This document shows, piece after piece, positions 11,841 through 24,700 of a stretch of DNA of 64,000 nucleotides. Each line of letters starts with the position of its first letter. Position 1 is the stretch's first letter. The DNA is from Ceratotherium simum simum. Lineage: Eukaryota > Chordata > Mammalia > Perissodactyla > Rhinocerotidae. Where the stretch lies: NCBI RefSeq assembly GCF_000283155.1, contig NW_004454180.1, forward strand, positions 15,332,179-15,396,178. The letters are read 5' to 3'. Made by a program: the position numbers and the translations under genes. Below the pieces are notes generated by a model. It did no database searches and was not told the DNA's origin. It worked only from the letters and a program-made list of their open reading frames with translations.

Positions 11841-14800
11841 TTATTTTTCAATAAACTAAATAACAAATATAAACACCTCAATGCATGACATTTTTTTGGA
11901 TTTTTACATTTTCAAAGCTCCACTGCCACCCCCCCCAAGGATTAAAAGTCTATGGACCCAAAATTCTAATCTTTATTTGCTCCCTTGGTGACCTTATTTG
12001 CCATCCTTCCTCCAACGCTTACCACCACAGTCGTATTTTTGTACACATTCTTTTGTGGCTCCAGCCGTTGCCCCAAAGTTATACAGATTCCTCATCAATT
12101 CTTCCTCTTTACGTCCTGAAACAGAATTTAAAAATAGTCAAAACATTAAGAAACATACTATCTCTTCACCAGCATGTATTCTCCAGTGACTTTGACTCCC
12201 ATAATTAGAATTACCAGTCGCCCATCCTGGCATTCTTAACAGTTACCTTCCAAATCAACTGTTGGGCCACTTCGTTCCATAATACCAAAGTTGGTAAGTA
12301 GCCTTTAACTTTAGCTTGAGAAACATCTCATGTATTTAAAGCGATGCTCTTTAATTAAGAGCAGTAAGTGAAATTGAGTTTTTTCCACAAATATGTTTTT
12401 CATAGACAAATAATTTGTGGAAGGCAATAAAATTTGTTTTAATATAGCATCTTTCTTTTTTTTAAAGATATTACATAAGAGTTTACAATTATTCTGACAC
12501 AGAAGTTTACTGAATTTAAGTTTATTTAATAAATAAATGTGCTAAAAAATGCAGTCAAAATAGAAGCAAAGCTGATTACTATGTAAAGAGGGAGCCAATG
12601 TTATACAATTAAGTGATGGTTAATTCTTATTTGTTTATTGATTTTCTTAATATATTCCAAATGTACTACTAATCTGATCTCAGCAAATATACATAGATGT
12701 GGACTATAGAAGGTCCTGTATTAACGTAAGAAGGTAGTTTTATAAGAACAGCACACTAAATCCTGAATATGGTCTTGTAAAACACTTCTATGTCTAAAAT
12801 TCTATGAGTCTTTCTCAGCTATGTTTCTGCCAATAGAAATATGATCTATGGTTTAGAAGAGATGTGCCCTTGTGAACTTCTCCGTAAATTTCCTTTAACA
12901 GAATTCTCTGCTCTTACTAGTAAAATAGGAGATTATACTTTTGGAATAAATATTCACTCTAAAGATTAAATAAAATTTGTATTTAAGTGTGCAATAAACT
13001 ACTCGGGGTCTGAATACTTACTATTAAAATAACTGATAATACATAAATGCTCTAAGAAGTTGCAACTCTAAATGATTTTCCAAGTCTGAAAATCTTTTCC
13101 AGAAACGTTTTGTTCTTAGAGGCCAGAATCATACATGAAGATACATCCTTTTGGTTCCTTGTACCCACTTCCCCTTCTTTTTCTTTTAATACTGCAAATT
13201 TTTTAAAAATATTTTTGTGGGAAGATTTCAGCTTCTATTTCAATAGTTAAAATTATGCCAGAAAAACAGCATTTATAGGATTTAGAGCTGGAAAAGATAA
13301 TAGAAATTATATAGCTCAAATACAAACTTGGTGTTTTATAGCTAGGGAAAATGAGTTATAAAAATTATAAGGAATTTTTAAGGTGCTCACTAAAGTAGTA
13401 CTAGAATCTAGATTTCCTTAGTATACTGAAGTGAGCCTTCTCATAATTGCAAGAAGTTGAAACATTTGTGTTACAGTTCTGGTTGGAGCATTTTTAAAGG
13501 AAAATGAAACTTGATTTAGCTTTTATCATTCGCTCTTCTCTATCCTTCTGTTTTTCTAAACTTCATAATCAATCTTTCTTCTACATGTCTCCAATAAACA
13601 AATTATCTATTTTCAGTAAAGCCACATGTGATGTCAGGACCTCCTCAACAGCCAGTCACAAATGTCCTTTGTAGTAGTTGGTAATTTAATTCACCCCTTT
13701 ATCAGTCAAGTTCAGCAGCTAATATTTGACAGGCAGGGGTTACAAAGCTAGGTAGCTTTTGACATAGACCATTTACTAGCTAGAATCACAAATCAATGAC
13801 TTTGGAACTGAATCCTGCTGCAGGTGTATTTTTCTTTGGTTGCACAGAGTTTTAAAAGATTGGATTTGAATGCCTTTATTGAGGACAGACTCGCTATTGT
13901 GTCACAGTTCCTAATGTGCCCTATTACTTTTGTGTGTGACAGCTTACGGTCAGTTTGCGTTATGATTATGGAACTGAAACCAACATGAATAGTGTTGTGT
14001 GATTGTTTCATTTTTTTCTTGGAGAGGAGAGTGCATGGATGTTTTCTTCACATAGAGATAATGTTTGGAGAGGATGGAGACAGTCATCAGACTAATAGTG
14101 CCACTGATACTTCAAAGACAAAATCTTTGCCCTTAATGGTTTGGGAAACTTCAAAAACATTAAAAACGTTTCTGACTATACATAATATTCTGACACATTT
14201 CATATCCTTAATTTGCTAAACAGAAAGTTGCATAATGTCTAGTAATGTGATTAAATTGATCAGTTTTTAAATATAGTCTTACTTTAAGCTGCTATCTTTT
14301 AAATTCCTTTTTAAAATGGTTGCTTATAGAATACATGTTTCAAAAAAAGGAAAACCTCCAAAACATTAAGACAGTTATCAATATTTTAGTATATCTTTGA
14401 GTATTATGGAGTTAATTTTTTGTAGTGATGATTTTAACTAGAAACACAGTAATAATATTTTAGTTAACATTTCATAATATCAATAAAAATATTACATTAT
14501 CTTTTATCATAAATACAATGGCAAACAGAAAATGGCAAAGATTTTACAAGCTAATTAAATGTCATTAACGAGAGCTTTAAAATGTATATAAATTGTAATT
14601 TCATTTAGTAAATTGGAGAATGATAATATTTGAGTGCAACGGTTAAAAGACCTAGAATTACAAATAATCTTAAAATGAGTTTTTCTATAAGAAATTTGTC
14701 ATGAAAATAAGATATGGCCTGCATAAAACAATAAGAATATGATGTTGCAAATTTCTCTTCAAATATGCTTCCTCTGCAAATGTATTAAAAATTAAAATCA

Positions 14801-16803
14801 AAGAAATTAAAATTTTTCTTTTCAACAAATATTAACAGCTGATAATTAATCTGAATCTGAATGAGTACCTCAAAACATCTGATAATAAAAGCAATTGGAA
14901 TCTTCTTTGCAAACAATCAAAACTGTGAAAATTAATCCTGCATAATCTAAATATTAATCTTCATTGACTAAGAAAATATAATCTACGTTTTGGATGTGTA
15001 TAAACTATATTATAATTGTTCACACAGTTTTATGAAGAAAGACTTTCCATTTTAAAGTTATTAGATATTTTTAATAATAATATTGGCTGTTAATGATATT
15101 TATCACTTTTTATTATAATATTCTTCTCAATATTTCTCTTAAACATCTCTTTAATTTTATTTAATTATTTTAGTATTTGGTATTTTGCTTACCCTTTCAA
15201 AGTGTGAAATATACATGAAAGCCATTTTATTTTTTCCAATGTAATAGGGCTTTAAAATTTTTATTTTCCCTTTTTGAAAAAAGCACTTCTATTTTGTATT
15301 GGCTCTAAACCAATGGTTTGATTAATATTAATACAACTATGGTTATTTTGTATGTATTTCAAAATTTGTATTCTACATCACAACACTAGAAGAAAAAAAA
15401 TCTGTCCCTCTGCCGGACTAGTGTTAGTTTGATGATTATACTAATATTAACTGCTTCACTTGAGTAAGCAAAGAAGAAGTAAAATACCAGTCAGACCAGC
15501 TGTTAATTCACAGAGTGTTGTACTATGCTTATTAAAAATACCCAAAAGATGTACCTTTGTGGTTCAGTCTTTTGAATTAGAATCAGAATATTAATCATGC
15601 CTCAGGCCTAAATTAAACATTGGAAGGCCCCTTAAGAATTTTCACCAAATTTTCTTGGATTTTTCTTTATTGGGTCTTCCTGGACTCTGTTTAGCTCTGT
15701 AATTGCTTTGCTCCTTTGTTGATAGGTTAAAGCACAATGTGATTTTCTCCATGTCATAATATTTAAGAGGATGGCTCAATGGTCTACTCCAAGTTGCAAC
15801 GTGCAGCTGAGACACCGATATATAACAGAAATAGTGTTTAGAATGTCAAATAAACTACAAAGTAAGAACAATTATGTATTTCAAAGTACATAGTTATAAA
15901 AGGATCTGAATCATTACTGTCTTCATATCATTTATATTCTAAAGGGGTTATCTTAAATGACCCTGTCAAATACTTATAAATCAGTATGCAAACGGAAAAA
16001 AAATAAGGAAAACCTATTAAGCATGTTCAAAATATACTGTTGTCTGATTTTAGAAAATGGTCAGTATTACTATTTGAAAATATCCTTAAAAAGATTGAAA
16101 AGAATGTTGATCTGTGTGGTCTGGTGGTATCAGTGCAATCCTCCCATTTCACCTTTAGGATTTGTGCTAATTATGTTAATGAACATCATCAATTATGTTA
16201 ATATATTTAACATCAATTGGTGATCATTGACAAGACCCATTATTTCATTAGGTTGAAAAATGTTGATTTTTCTTATTCTATCATTCCGTCTCTATTTATT
16301 GGCTACAATTCATCAATAAAATAAACTTTATTTCAATAACTATCTAGTTACCCTGAAATAGAGTTTGTACAGGAAAGGCAGGAATAATGCTTGATTTTTT
16401 ACATTTATTAATACTTTTTAGAGTAACAAGTTCTTTTGATATGATCTTGTAGTCTTCCTTACTTGTCATTTCAAGTTCATCTTGTACTTTTCCTGCCCCA
16501 GACTGAAATAAGCCATTTCTCTAAGGAGCTCTGGTTCTTTATACAGGGAAAATATTTAGAGGCCATAATCTGAGCTCTGGGGATTTTCTCATTGCTCATT
16601 GCCGTCGGTTTCATTGTTAGGCCTTTTCAATGGATAAGGTGGGTTTTTATGTAGAGTTTTGAAATAAAAATATAAATTATGAGTTTTCACTTGTATTTCC
16701 TATTCAAATTAAACATGGTATAGTTTTTAGTTATCTTTTTTGATTTTATATTTCTTGTTCTTTATATTGAAAATCTTGGTATTTACTAGCTAAATAACTT
16801 AAA
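11841..16803. other. Long AT-rich unique stretch without genes
   Basis: No repeat of clear family and no coding frame above chance was seen over about 5 kb. The longest ORF, 107 codons at 11885-12208, shows no domain. Sub-blocks at about 13600-14220, 15400-15600 and 16080-16260 have more balanced composition and could be conserved noncoding DNA (see findings). Confidence 0.5.
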
Positions 16804-16862
16804 AATTATTTAATTATTTAATCCAATTATTTAATTATTTAATCCAAAAATTATTTAATTAT
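16804..16862. repeat. Short AT tandem repeat, 21-bp unit
   Basis: A 21-bp unit beginning AATTATTTAATTATTTAATC occurs twice perfectly (16804-16824 and 16825-16845), followed by a partial diverged third copy. Internally the unit is itself built from AATTATTT. Confidence 0.85.
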
Positions 16863-18639
16863 TTTCATTTTAGCAATAATAATACAGCTGCTAATCGTAA
16901 GGTTTCTGATTGCAGTTAAAATCTCTTTAAAGCATTTTTGTTTTGTTTTTTGACTTTAAATTTTATGTTGCTAGGTCTTTATAGTCAAGGTACTTTTGTT
17001 TAAAAGTGGTTTGAAAATTTTTTTCCCTTTGAAGGTTATGCAACTAATTTATATATAGTTAGATTTTCTTTTTTCAGTTTGTTTTCCAATTTTAGGGATT
17101 TTTTTTTTTTTTGGACTTTTAAAAATTATGTGACCTATATTATGGTTCCCAATTTAAAACAAAGTACTTTCAGAGAAGGCTAGCTTTTTAAACCTATTCC
17201 CCACCCACTTTCCTACCTCTCCTTGTGGGTAACTATGTCTATTTGTTTTTCGTGAATAGGTATTAATATAAAAATCTTGGTGAAATTAAAATATATTGGT
17301 CAAGAATCCTCCTATAGTAACTATATAAGAAATGTTAATGATAAAGAAGTAGAGTTAGATATCATCAGTCTAAAAACTGTACCAACACACATAACAAACT
17401 ATATATTCCAAGGTGGCAGGCAAATTAAAACAAATAATAAACAAAGAATATAACCTCGAGGCGTATCTAGTATCTCAACAAGGCAGAGAACAATACTGAA
17501 TCTGAACCTCTGTGTAGAGACCAAGTAAATTAAAACAAACAACAGAATTGAAAGTATTGTAATGCTACAGATTTAAATAGTACCCTTAAAGGTTGATAAA
17601 AACAATAATTCAGTATATTAAATATTGTGTGTTAATACAAAAGAAGAAAAAAAACTCACTAACACTGAAGTACAAGATAGCTAATTCAAGACATATGACT
17701 GTCCAGAAATCTTTGGAAAATAATTGCTGTGTTGCAATCAATTGGATAGACAATTATCAAAAATGACAAATTATTAAAGAGTTGGCTGATGTTTGCCATC
17801 CCAAACATTGCTGCATGTTAATGGGAGAAAATGCTTCTTGATCATAATTAGGAAAATAATTTCATTATTATTATTAAGAATATTTAACAGGTCAAAAATT
17901 TGAAAGGAGAATTAGATTACTACAGAAGAGTTCATAAGCTTCTGAACATTATAATTCCAGGTTTCCATTTATTGAAACATTTAATTGGAAAACATCTTGG
18001 TTTCAAGCCAGCTCTTCATAGTTAAGTGAAATGAAGAATTAAATCAATCATCCACTTAATTGGGGAAAAATATATGTTTTCTTGAAAAGTTGAAGTAATT
18101 TAAACTTTTTTGGTGGTTTTGTTTTCCTTAGATTATCTACACAATTTACCTGAATTTTTCCATTCTTTTGTTTGGAGAAATATAATAATTTCTAGTCTTG
18201 TTTATGACTTGTCCAACAGGAGAGAAATGTTTTTAACATTTTATATTTGGTGAAACCAGAGAAAAACTCTAGAATTCATGGCAATGAAAATACATTGACA
18301 AATACAAGATTTGCATGAATAAGCATGTATTCTGGTTAAATAAATTCCTTTATTTTTATTGCTGCTCTGGGATCATGAATACAACACTTGTCTATATCTT
18401 AATGGCTGTAGGGCAATGTGTTTCCTTTAGCATTTCCACATCATACTCAGCTTCTGTAGTCTTTTTATACCACAAAAATGTTACACAAAATATTATTATT
18501 ATTAATTAGGCCCTATAACTTTGAAACGAATGACTCTTTAAATTGTTTCTAAAGTTTAGTGAACAGTGGTTGCATGCATTCTTTATATTCATTCTCCTTT
18601 TGACCCTGCCAAAAGGATGGAGATTATGGTTAATAAGTA
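16863..18639. other. AT-rich unique sequence, nothing recognised
   Basis: I saw no coding frame, RNA gene or repeat family that I can name. The A-rich piece at about 17320-17760 might be decayed LINE sequence, but no diagnostic block was found. Confidence 0.4.
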
Positions 18640-19136
18640 TGGTAGGCCGAATAATGGCCCCAAAGATATCCAAGTCCTAATTTCTGGAACCTGTGAGTGT
18701 TACCTTTTATGGCAAGAGGAACTTTGCAGATGTGATTAATTTAAGGACCTTGACATGGGGAGATTATTTTGGATTATCTTTCTGGGTCCTAAATGTAATC
18801 ACTAGAGTCCTTGCAAGAAGGAGGCAGAGTTGGACTTGAGTACAGACAGAAAAGGCGGCGGCAATGAAGCAAGGTGCTATGCTGCTGGCTTTGAAGACGG
18901 AGGAAGGGACCAAGAGCCAATGTATGGAATGCAGCTCCTGAAGCTGAAAAAGGCAAGAGTACAGATTCTGCCCAGAGCCTCTGGAGGAAGCACAGGTCTG
19001 CTAACACCTTGATGTTGGTCTAATGAAACCGATTTCAGACTTCTGGCCTTCCGAACTGTTAAGAGAATAAACGTGCGTTGTTTTATGTCACCAAGTTTGT
19101 TGTAATTTGTTATAGCAGCCGTAAAAATAGCACACA
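18640..19136 (+). mobile_element. Solo LTR, ERVL-MaLR (MLT1-type)
   Basis: MLT1 blocks occur in order: TGGTAGGCCGAATAATGGCC start, AACTTTGCAGATGTGATTAA, GGATTATCTTTCTGGGTCCT, CACCTTGATGTTGG, CTTCCGAACTGTTAAGAGAA with the polyadenylation signal, and GTTATAGCAGCC near the end. No internal sequence follows. Open frames that run across it (18877-19284 minus, 18830-19012 plus) are by-products of the LTR. Confidence 0.85.
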
Positions 19137-19380
19137 ATGAGCCTATCGGTGTATCCCATGAGTAGTTTGTTTGAGACTGTGTACTTGATTGAATCTGAGC
19201 AAATGAGATGTGAGAAGACCTTGGCTGGAGCTTCTGGCCAAGAAAAATATATTCATTTTCCTGTAGGATCTCTCTCTTTCCCATTGGTTAAGAATACGCT
19301 CTCTTTCTTTTCCACTGCACATGAAAAAGGATGTAGTAGTCCGGGGAACTCCTGGGATGCCATACTGTTAAAAGAGTGGA

Positions 19381-19618
19381 GGGGCTGCCAGGTGGCGCAA
19401 GAAGTTAAGTGCGCGCGCTCCGCTGCAGCGGCCCGGGGTTCGCCGGTTCAGATCCCGAGCACGCACCAACGCACCGCTTGGCAAGCCATGCTGTGGCGGT
19501 GTCCCTTATAAAGTAGAAGAAGATGGGCACAGATGTTATCCCAGGGCCAGTCTTTCTCAGCAAAAAAGAGGAGGATTGGCATTGGATGTTAGCTCAGGGC
19601 TGGGCTTCTTCACAAAAA
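19381..19618 (+). mobile_element. ERE SINE
   Basis: The head GGGGCTGCCAGGTGGCGCAA is followed by the tRNA-like promoter region (GTTAAGTGCGCG, GGTTCAGATCC), the GTGGCGGTGTCCC body, two GAGGAGGATTGGCA/GGATGTTAGC modules and an A tail. The perfect 10-bp duplication AAAGAGTGGA flanks it (19371-19380 and 19619-19628). Confidence 0.95.
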
Positions 19619-19869
19619 AAAGAGTGGAAGCCATCCGAGAAGGAGACCAGAACCAGAAAGCCGTTTACATCACCTGGTCAAATAATGTTTCAAGTCCTAA
19701 TCTTAGACATTTCAGTTAAATAACTAGTACATTCCACTCCCATACCCATTTTCTCTTCTTTAACTTGTAATGTAAAGATTCCTAACTGATATGTGACTTT
19801 AGTTAACATAAATATTTACTGAAATAGATCATCATTTCAAACTTTGATAAATTTAATCTGAAGGAAAAG

Positions 19870-20400
19870 TATAGAAAGCTGTGAAAGCATAAGAAACTGA
19901 CTCATTTCAAGGGTGAGGGAAAACTATATGATTTACATTGAGATCTGAAGAGTAAGTTAAATTTGAGTGGCTGAAAACAGGTGGGAGAAGAGATTATTCA
20001 AGGCAAAAGGAACAACATATGCAAAGGCCCAAAGGTGCAGGCAAATATCTTAAGGAACTAAGAGGAAGTATGCATGTTCAGAAACAAAAATAAGAGAAAT
20101 AGTGGTGCAAAATGAAGCCCCAGTGCTAAGGAGGCACCAGATTATAAATGGCTTTGTAAACTATTTTAAGCATTTTTCTTTTATCCTGAAAGAATAAATC
20201 ATTCCATATCATATGAGCAATAGGAACCACTAGAAAGTGCCAGGCAAGGGAAGAATATGCTCTAATTTTCATCTAGGGTGCTGACTGGAGGACAGTTTGG
20301 AGAGAACAGAGTAGTTACGGGGAGATCAATTAGAAGGGCTAAGCAGTAATCCAGATAAGACAAAATTGACAAATTGGACTGTAATGGTGTCATCGAAAAT
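19870..20400 (-). mobile_element. L2 LINE relic
   Basis: Reading on the + strand gives the reverse of the L2 3' region: GGTGGGAGAAGAGATTATTC-AAGGCAAAAGGAACA, CAAAGGCCCAAAGGTGCAG, then ATTATAAATGGCTTTGTAAA and GGAGATCAATTAGAAGGGC. This is the degraded form of the common L2 coding/3' segment. The boundaries are approximate. Confidence 0.6.
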
Positions 20401-20522
20401 AACTCAAGATATACTTAGGAGGTAAAAGTCATTGGTAACTAGCACTAGATTGGGGGATGAGAGAGAAAGATTCATGGCTTTTTTATGAGTTTACTTGGAC
20501 AAGAAATACTGGAGGAGGAAAA

Positions 20523-20970
20523 GCTAAGGATTGAACTACCCAGAATCCCTTGCACTTGGGCAGCATTTGAATTTGGCTAGTGAGAGGCTCCAGAAGGAGA
20601 CTGGAAGATGCAAAGAAAGACAAATCAGAAACAAAGATATTCTCCTCCTTTCCTACATTCCAAGCTGCAATTCAGTAATGGTTACATTCCTCTATCTAAG
20701 ACCACAAAGCAAGCAAAGGTGCCTTCTTTTATAGCTACAGCTCCCTTCACATTCTTATAACATCAAATAACACTTGTCATTTTGAGCCTAGAATGGTAAT
20801 ACTGTAGCTTCTTATCTTTGTAGGTAGGTCCATAGGGTGCTGTATTGCCCTTTGTTGGTTCCCTTAACTCTGCCCGTAACTTTGTAAATATTTCCTACAT
20901 TTAAAATATTCCATTATCTCTTTGAATGTATTCTGTGTTTCCTGCTGGGATTCTAACTACTACATTAATT
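20523..20970. repeat. Dispersed mammalian repeat, class not resolved
   Basis: The blocks CTACCCAGAATCCCTTGCAC, TTGTTGGTTCCCTTAACTC and TTTCCTGCTGGGATTCTAAC at the two ends recall a repeat widespread in placental genomes. I cannot name the family with confidence. The 67-codon ORF inside (20531-20734) is a by-product. Confidence 0.35.
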
Positions 20971-21254
20971 TTGGACTAGCCTCAAGATAGAGATCCTCAA
21001 AAGCAGATCCTGGAATTGGTTTGTTGACATATTTGATGAGTAAGTTATTTTGATGATAATTTATTTTCCAGCGTCAAATGAGACAATGGTAATCTATAAA
21101 TGCAATTGTTTCCAATTATTTCGATTCAAACTGGCAGTGGCATGGGATGGAGTGCAAGTGGAGGGCAAGTCATTGGGAGATCAAGTGACCGTGGCACTTA
21201 GTCATGTTGACAACAATGGTGGTTACAAAAATTGTGGAGTTGGATGGCAATGAC

Positions 21255-21850
21255 TTTTTAAAATATATTTTATTTTTTAGAGTATATTTAGGTTCACAGC
21301 AAAATTAAGCAGAAAGTATAGAGAGTTTCCATTTATCCCTAGCCTTTGATCAGGATTGCATTGAATCTTATGGATCAATTTGGGAAGAACTGATATCATG
21401 ACAATATTGGGTCTTCCTATCCATGACCATGGACTATCTCTCCATTTATTTAGTTCTTTTTTTATTTCTTTCATCAGAGTTTTGTAGCTTTCCTCATATA
21501 GATCTTGTACATATTTTGTTAGATTTATACCTATTTCACTTTTTGGGGTGCTAATGTAAATGATATTGTGTTTTTAATTTCAAGTTCCACTTGCTCATTG
21601 CTGTTATATAGAAAAGTGATTGACTTTCGTATATATTAACCTTGTGTTCTTCAACCTTGCTATAATCACTTATTTCCAGGAGAATTTTGTTGACTCTTTC
21701 AGATTGTCTACATATATAATTATGTCCTCTGTAAACAAAGATATTTTTATTTCTTCCTTCCCAATATTTATACTTTTTATTTTCTTTCTTGTCTTATTCT
21801 ATTAGCTAGCACTTCCAATACAATGTTTAAGATGAGAATTTGAGTTCTCA
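21255..21850 (-). mobile_element. LINE-1 ORF2 fragment, old
   Basis: On the minus strand the piece encodes a decayed L1 ORF2 segment just after the RT core. The frame at 21277-21474 reads ...EIKKELNKWRDSPWSWIG..NIVMISVLPK, the hallmark block of that region. Further right, the reverse of the FADD region lies near 21720-21740 in disrupted form. The left 60 bases (GGTTCACAGCAAAATTAAGC) are probably a separate L1 piece joined by deletion. Many stops are present. Confidence 0.8.
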
Positions 21851-22947
21851 AACTTTCCTTATCGATGGAAGACCTCTCCCTCTGCTCTTAGAAAATCATC
21901 CGTTATCTGTATATAAATCTATAATGCTTTCATGTGGTAGAGATGCTTCATAAGAAAATGCTGGTTCTTCTTTATAAAAAACACCTAACTTTCATGACCA
22001 TAATGAAAATTAGATCCAAACATAACCCAGATAGAAAGAAACAAAGCCTGATCCAGAATGAAGTAGCCTGCACGTTAAAAAGTTGCAAGATCTTGAAATA
22101 AGAATCAGCATGAGTCGAGGGTACCTGCTAGGGAGGTAATTTTAGGCATGTAAGAAAAAAGAGATAAATACTAGATTAGAGTGGGCAGAATTCATTGATA
22201 TAGAGGCGCTCTCCTGGGATTTGGAATTTATAATGTTGACTTGATTTGAGCACCTGGCATTGGCCTTAACAGTCTTTTATGTTGCTTAATTAAAGCTTGG
22301 ATTTAACAATGGTCTAAAATCAATGAGGTTGCAATTCTGGCATATTCCTGGCATGCTGCAGGCTCAGGAAGAAGGGAATGCTAGAATAAATCTATGATGT
22401 ATGACCCACTCAGCATCTTCTTAAGTATTTCTCAAACGAGGCGAGGAAAACTCTCCCAGCTTCTTTGCAAAGAAAAGTCATGGCTGTTCGCTGTAGGAGG
22501 GGATAATAGCAGAAGACACCACAATGGAATGGAGTTCTGTGTTTTCTATGGGAATAATGGAATCACTAAGCGGGAGAGGCCAGATCACGGCTCTCAACCA
22601 TTAGAGAAAAGGTGTGTTTCCATATAAACCAAAGAGATGGAATAGTAAACAGGGATCTATGACATTGTCTATTTTATAATGTCATCAGGGACATTTTATA
22701 TGAATGAATAGTTAGCCGACTACATTATTGCTTGACAAACATGCTTGAGAAAAATTGTGTTTCTGACAAACAAAAACCTGATATGAATTGACTTGTGGGG
22801 ATTCACAGTTTCCTACCCAGCTCTCTGTCCCTTACATAAATTCACCAATGGGAAATTAATCTCTATAAAGTGGGCCATACCATCTTTATCATAAAGTCAT
22901 AATTTCCACCTATTGATTCATGCTCTTCTCTCCAGGCCATACATAAG
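21851..22947. other. Unique sequence, no gene recognised
   Basis: No named repeat or convincing exon was seen. The 77-codon frame at 22394-22627 is more balanced in composition than its surroundings but shows no domain and no plausible splice context that I could support. Confidence 0.4.
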
Positions 22948-23029
22948 GAATCTAATCTCTACACTACTGAATAATTCTTCAAATAATTGAATCTAATCTC
23001 TACACTACTGAATAATTCTTCAAATAATT
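22948..23029. repeat. Perfect 41-bp tandem duplication
   Basis: The 41-bp unit starting GAATCTAATCTCTACACTAC is present twice head to tail without a mismatch (22948-22988 and 22989-23029). It is not part of a recognised repeat. Confidence 0.97.
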
Positions 23030-23331
23030 GAGGACAGTTTTATGTTCCTCTCCATCCTCAAAGTTGAAGTTCTTTCACCAGTCTGGTTGTCACTTAGTTG
23101 CATTTCAGTTTGTTAAAGACAAAGTTTTGAATGCCTCAGTTGTATGAGTTAAAGCCCAGAAGTTGGTCAGAATTATCACCACCATGCTTCTGGTTATAGT
23201 GCTTCTAATAATGCAGTCTAAGCTTAAAATAGCTCTATTGCCAGCTTCATTGCAGAGTTGAAGTTAATGAAATATCATCTTAAAAATTCTGGGAAAGATA
23301 GAATGAACAGTTGTTTAGAAATGTATGTTTA

Positions 23332-23611
23332 GGGGGCCGGCCCGGTGGCGTGCGGTTAGGTTCGCGTGCTCTGCTATGGCTGCCCGGGGTTTGCTGGTTC
23401 AGATCCTGGGCGTGGACCTATGCACTTCTCATCAAGCCATGCTGAGGTGGCGTCTCACGTAGAACAACTAGAAGGATGTGCAACTACGACATACAACTAT
23501 CTACTGGGGCTTTGGGGAGAAAAGGAAAAAAGGAGGAAGATTGGCAACAGATGTTAGCTTAGGGCCAATCTTCCTCAAAAAACAACAACAAAAGGCAAGT
23601 GCTAAAAAAAA
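23332..23611 (+). mobile_element. ERE SINE
   Basis: The head GGGGGCCGGCCCGGTGGCGT is followed by a diverged tRNA-like promoter region (GGTTCAGATCC). The body has the CTAGAAGGATGTGCAACTAC and CTACTGGGGCTTTGGGGAGA blocks, a GAGGAAGATTGGCAACAGAT module and a long A-rich tail. The perfect 13-bp duplication AAATGTATGTTTA flanks it (23319-23331 and 23612-23624). Confidence 0.95.
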
Positions 23612-23624
23612 AAATGTATGTTTA

Positions 23625-24519
23625 TGCCAAATCCTTTATAGAGTACCCTCCTCAAACCCATATTATTCCTCCATTAGGTAAAACATATCAGAAACTTCTT
23701 CTCAAAATGATTTCAGGCATGTTGTCTTGGATTTGATGGCTTCACTGGTATAAAATTGCCTTATGTTCATGGTTCATTTCAAGCTGATGTATAGACAGAG
23801 GAAATGTGGTGAAAATTTAAGCCAGAATAGGCTTTAAGTGATACATTTTACCCACAAAAGATTGCTGTTTCATGTGTCATGCTCATTTTCACGACAGTCA
23901 AAATTCTGCATTTTCAAAGGACACTGATATGTGCTAACCCAAATAAAATCAGTGTTGGTTTGAAAATGGATCTAGAATCAACATGCTCACAAAAGAGCAG
24001 GTTGCCATAATTCCAGTCCAGTCATTTCCCACCACCTTGATAGTAATGAACCCATGTAAAGAATGTCTTGATTACACCTCCTAGGAGCTACCAATCTAGC
24101 ACATTCCTGAGTTGTTGGGGTTTTTTTCCCCCCCTGTGTGGCTATTAATTAGATTTGTTTTATTCAGTTACTATTTATATAAAGGTATCAAACATTTTTG
24201 CAGCTTATATTCCTATCCTAAAATTTGATGAACCAAAGGAAAGTAACTCATGTGTTTCTAATTAATATTTGGGAAGAGAGTTTTAATGAAATAATTCAAA
24301 ATCTCTTTCAGAATGTTTAATTTTCAAACCTAAACTATTGTCAGCATTAAGAGTTTACAATCTCTGAAAAACAAGTAAACAAACACCAGAGCCATTTTGA
24401 AGATAGGCTTACTTATCAAAGGAGAAACAAGGTTTATGTGCTTGCTAGAGATATTTTGCAAGTTAAGAATCTATTTCAGTGCATATTAGGGCTTGATAAC
24501 TTTGCACAGAATTTGGTGA
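23625..24519. other. No gene or named repeat seen
   Basis: Unique AT-rich sequence. I recognise neither coding frames nor mobile elements. Confidence 0.4.
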
Positions 24520-24700
24520 ACCACATGCAGCTAGGGTTCTTCGAATAGAGTCCTTGGAATAGACATTTGAAGGCCAGTGAAATCTTTGAAATTGTATACA
24601 TAGTTTTCAGGATAAATGTACATGGGCATTTATCTGAGAAAAATTTCTCAGATTTGTCAGATTTTCAAAGTGGTCCAAAAAATACAGCCCCTGAAATATT
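24520..24700 (-). mobile_element. hAT-Charlie relic, MER20-like
   Basis: The + strand reads as the reverse of the MER20 body: AGTCCTTGGAATAGACATTT, then GAAATTGTATACATAGTTTTC, TGTACATGGGCATTTATCTG and CAGATTTTCAAAGTGGTCC. The terminal inverted repeats are not cleanly visible, so the limits and the exact subfamily are uncertain. It is non-autonomous and long inactive. Confidence 0.5.

Noticed and set aside
18877..19284. 135-codon minus-strand ORF
   Set aside because: Most of it lies in the MLT1 LTR; it is not conserved coding sequence.
22948..23029. CRISPR-like direct repeats
   Set aside because: Only two directly abutting units without spacers, in a mammalian genome; it is a plain tandem duplication.
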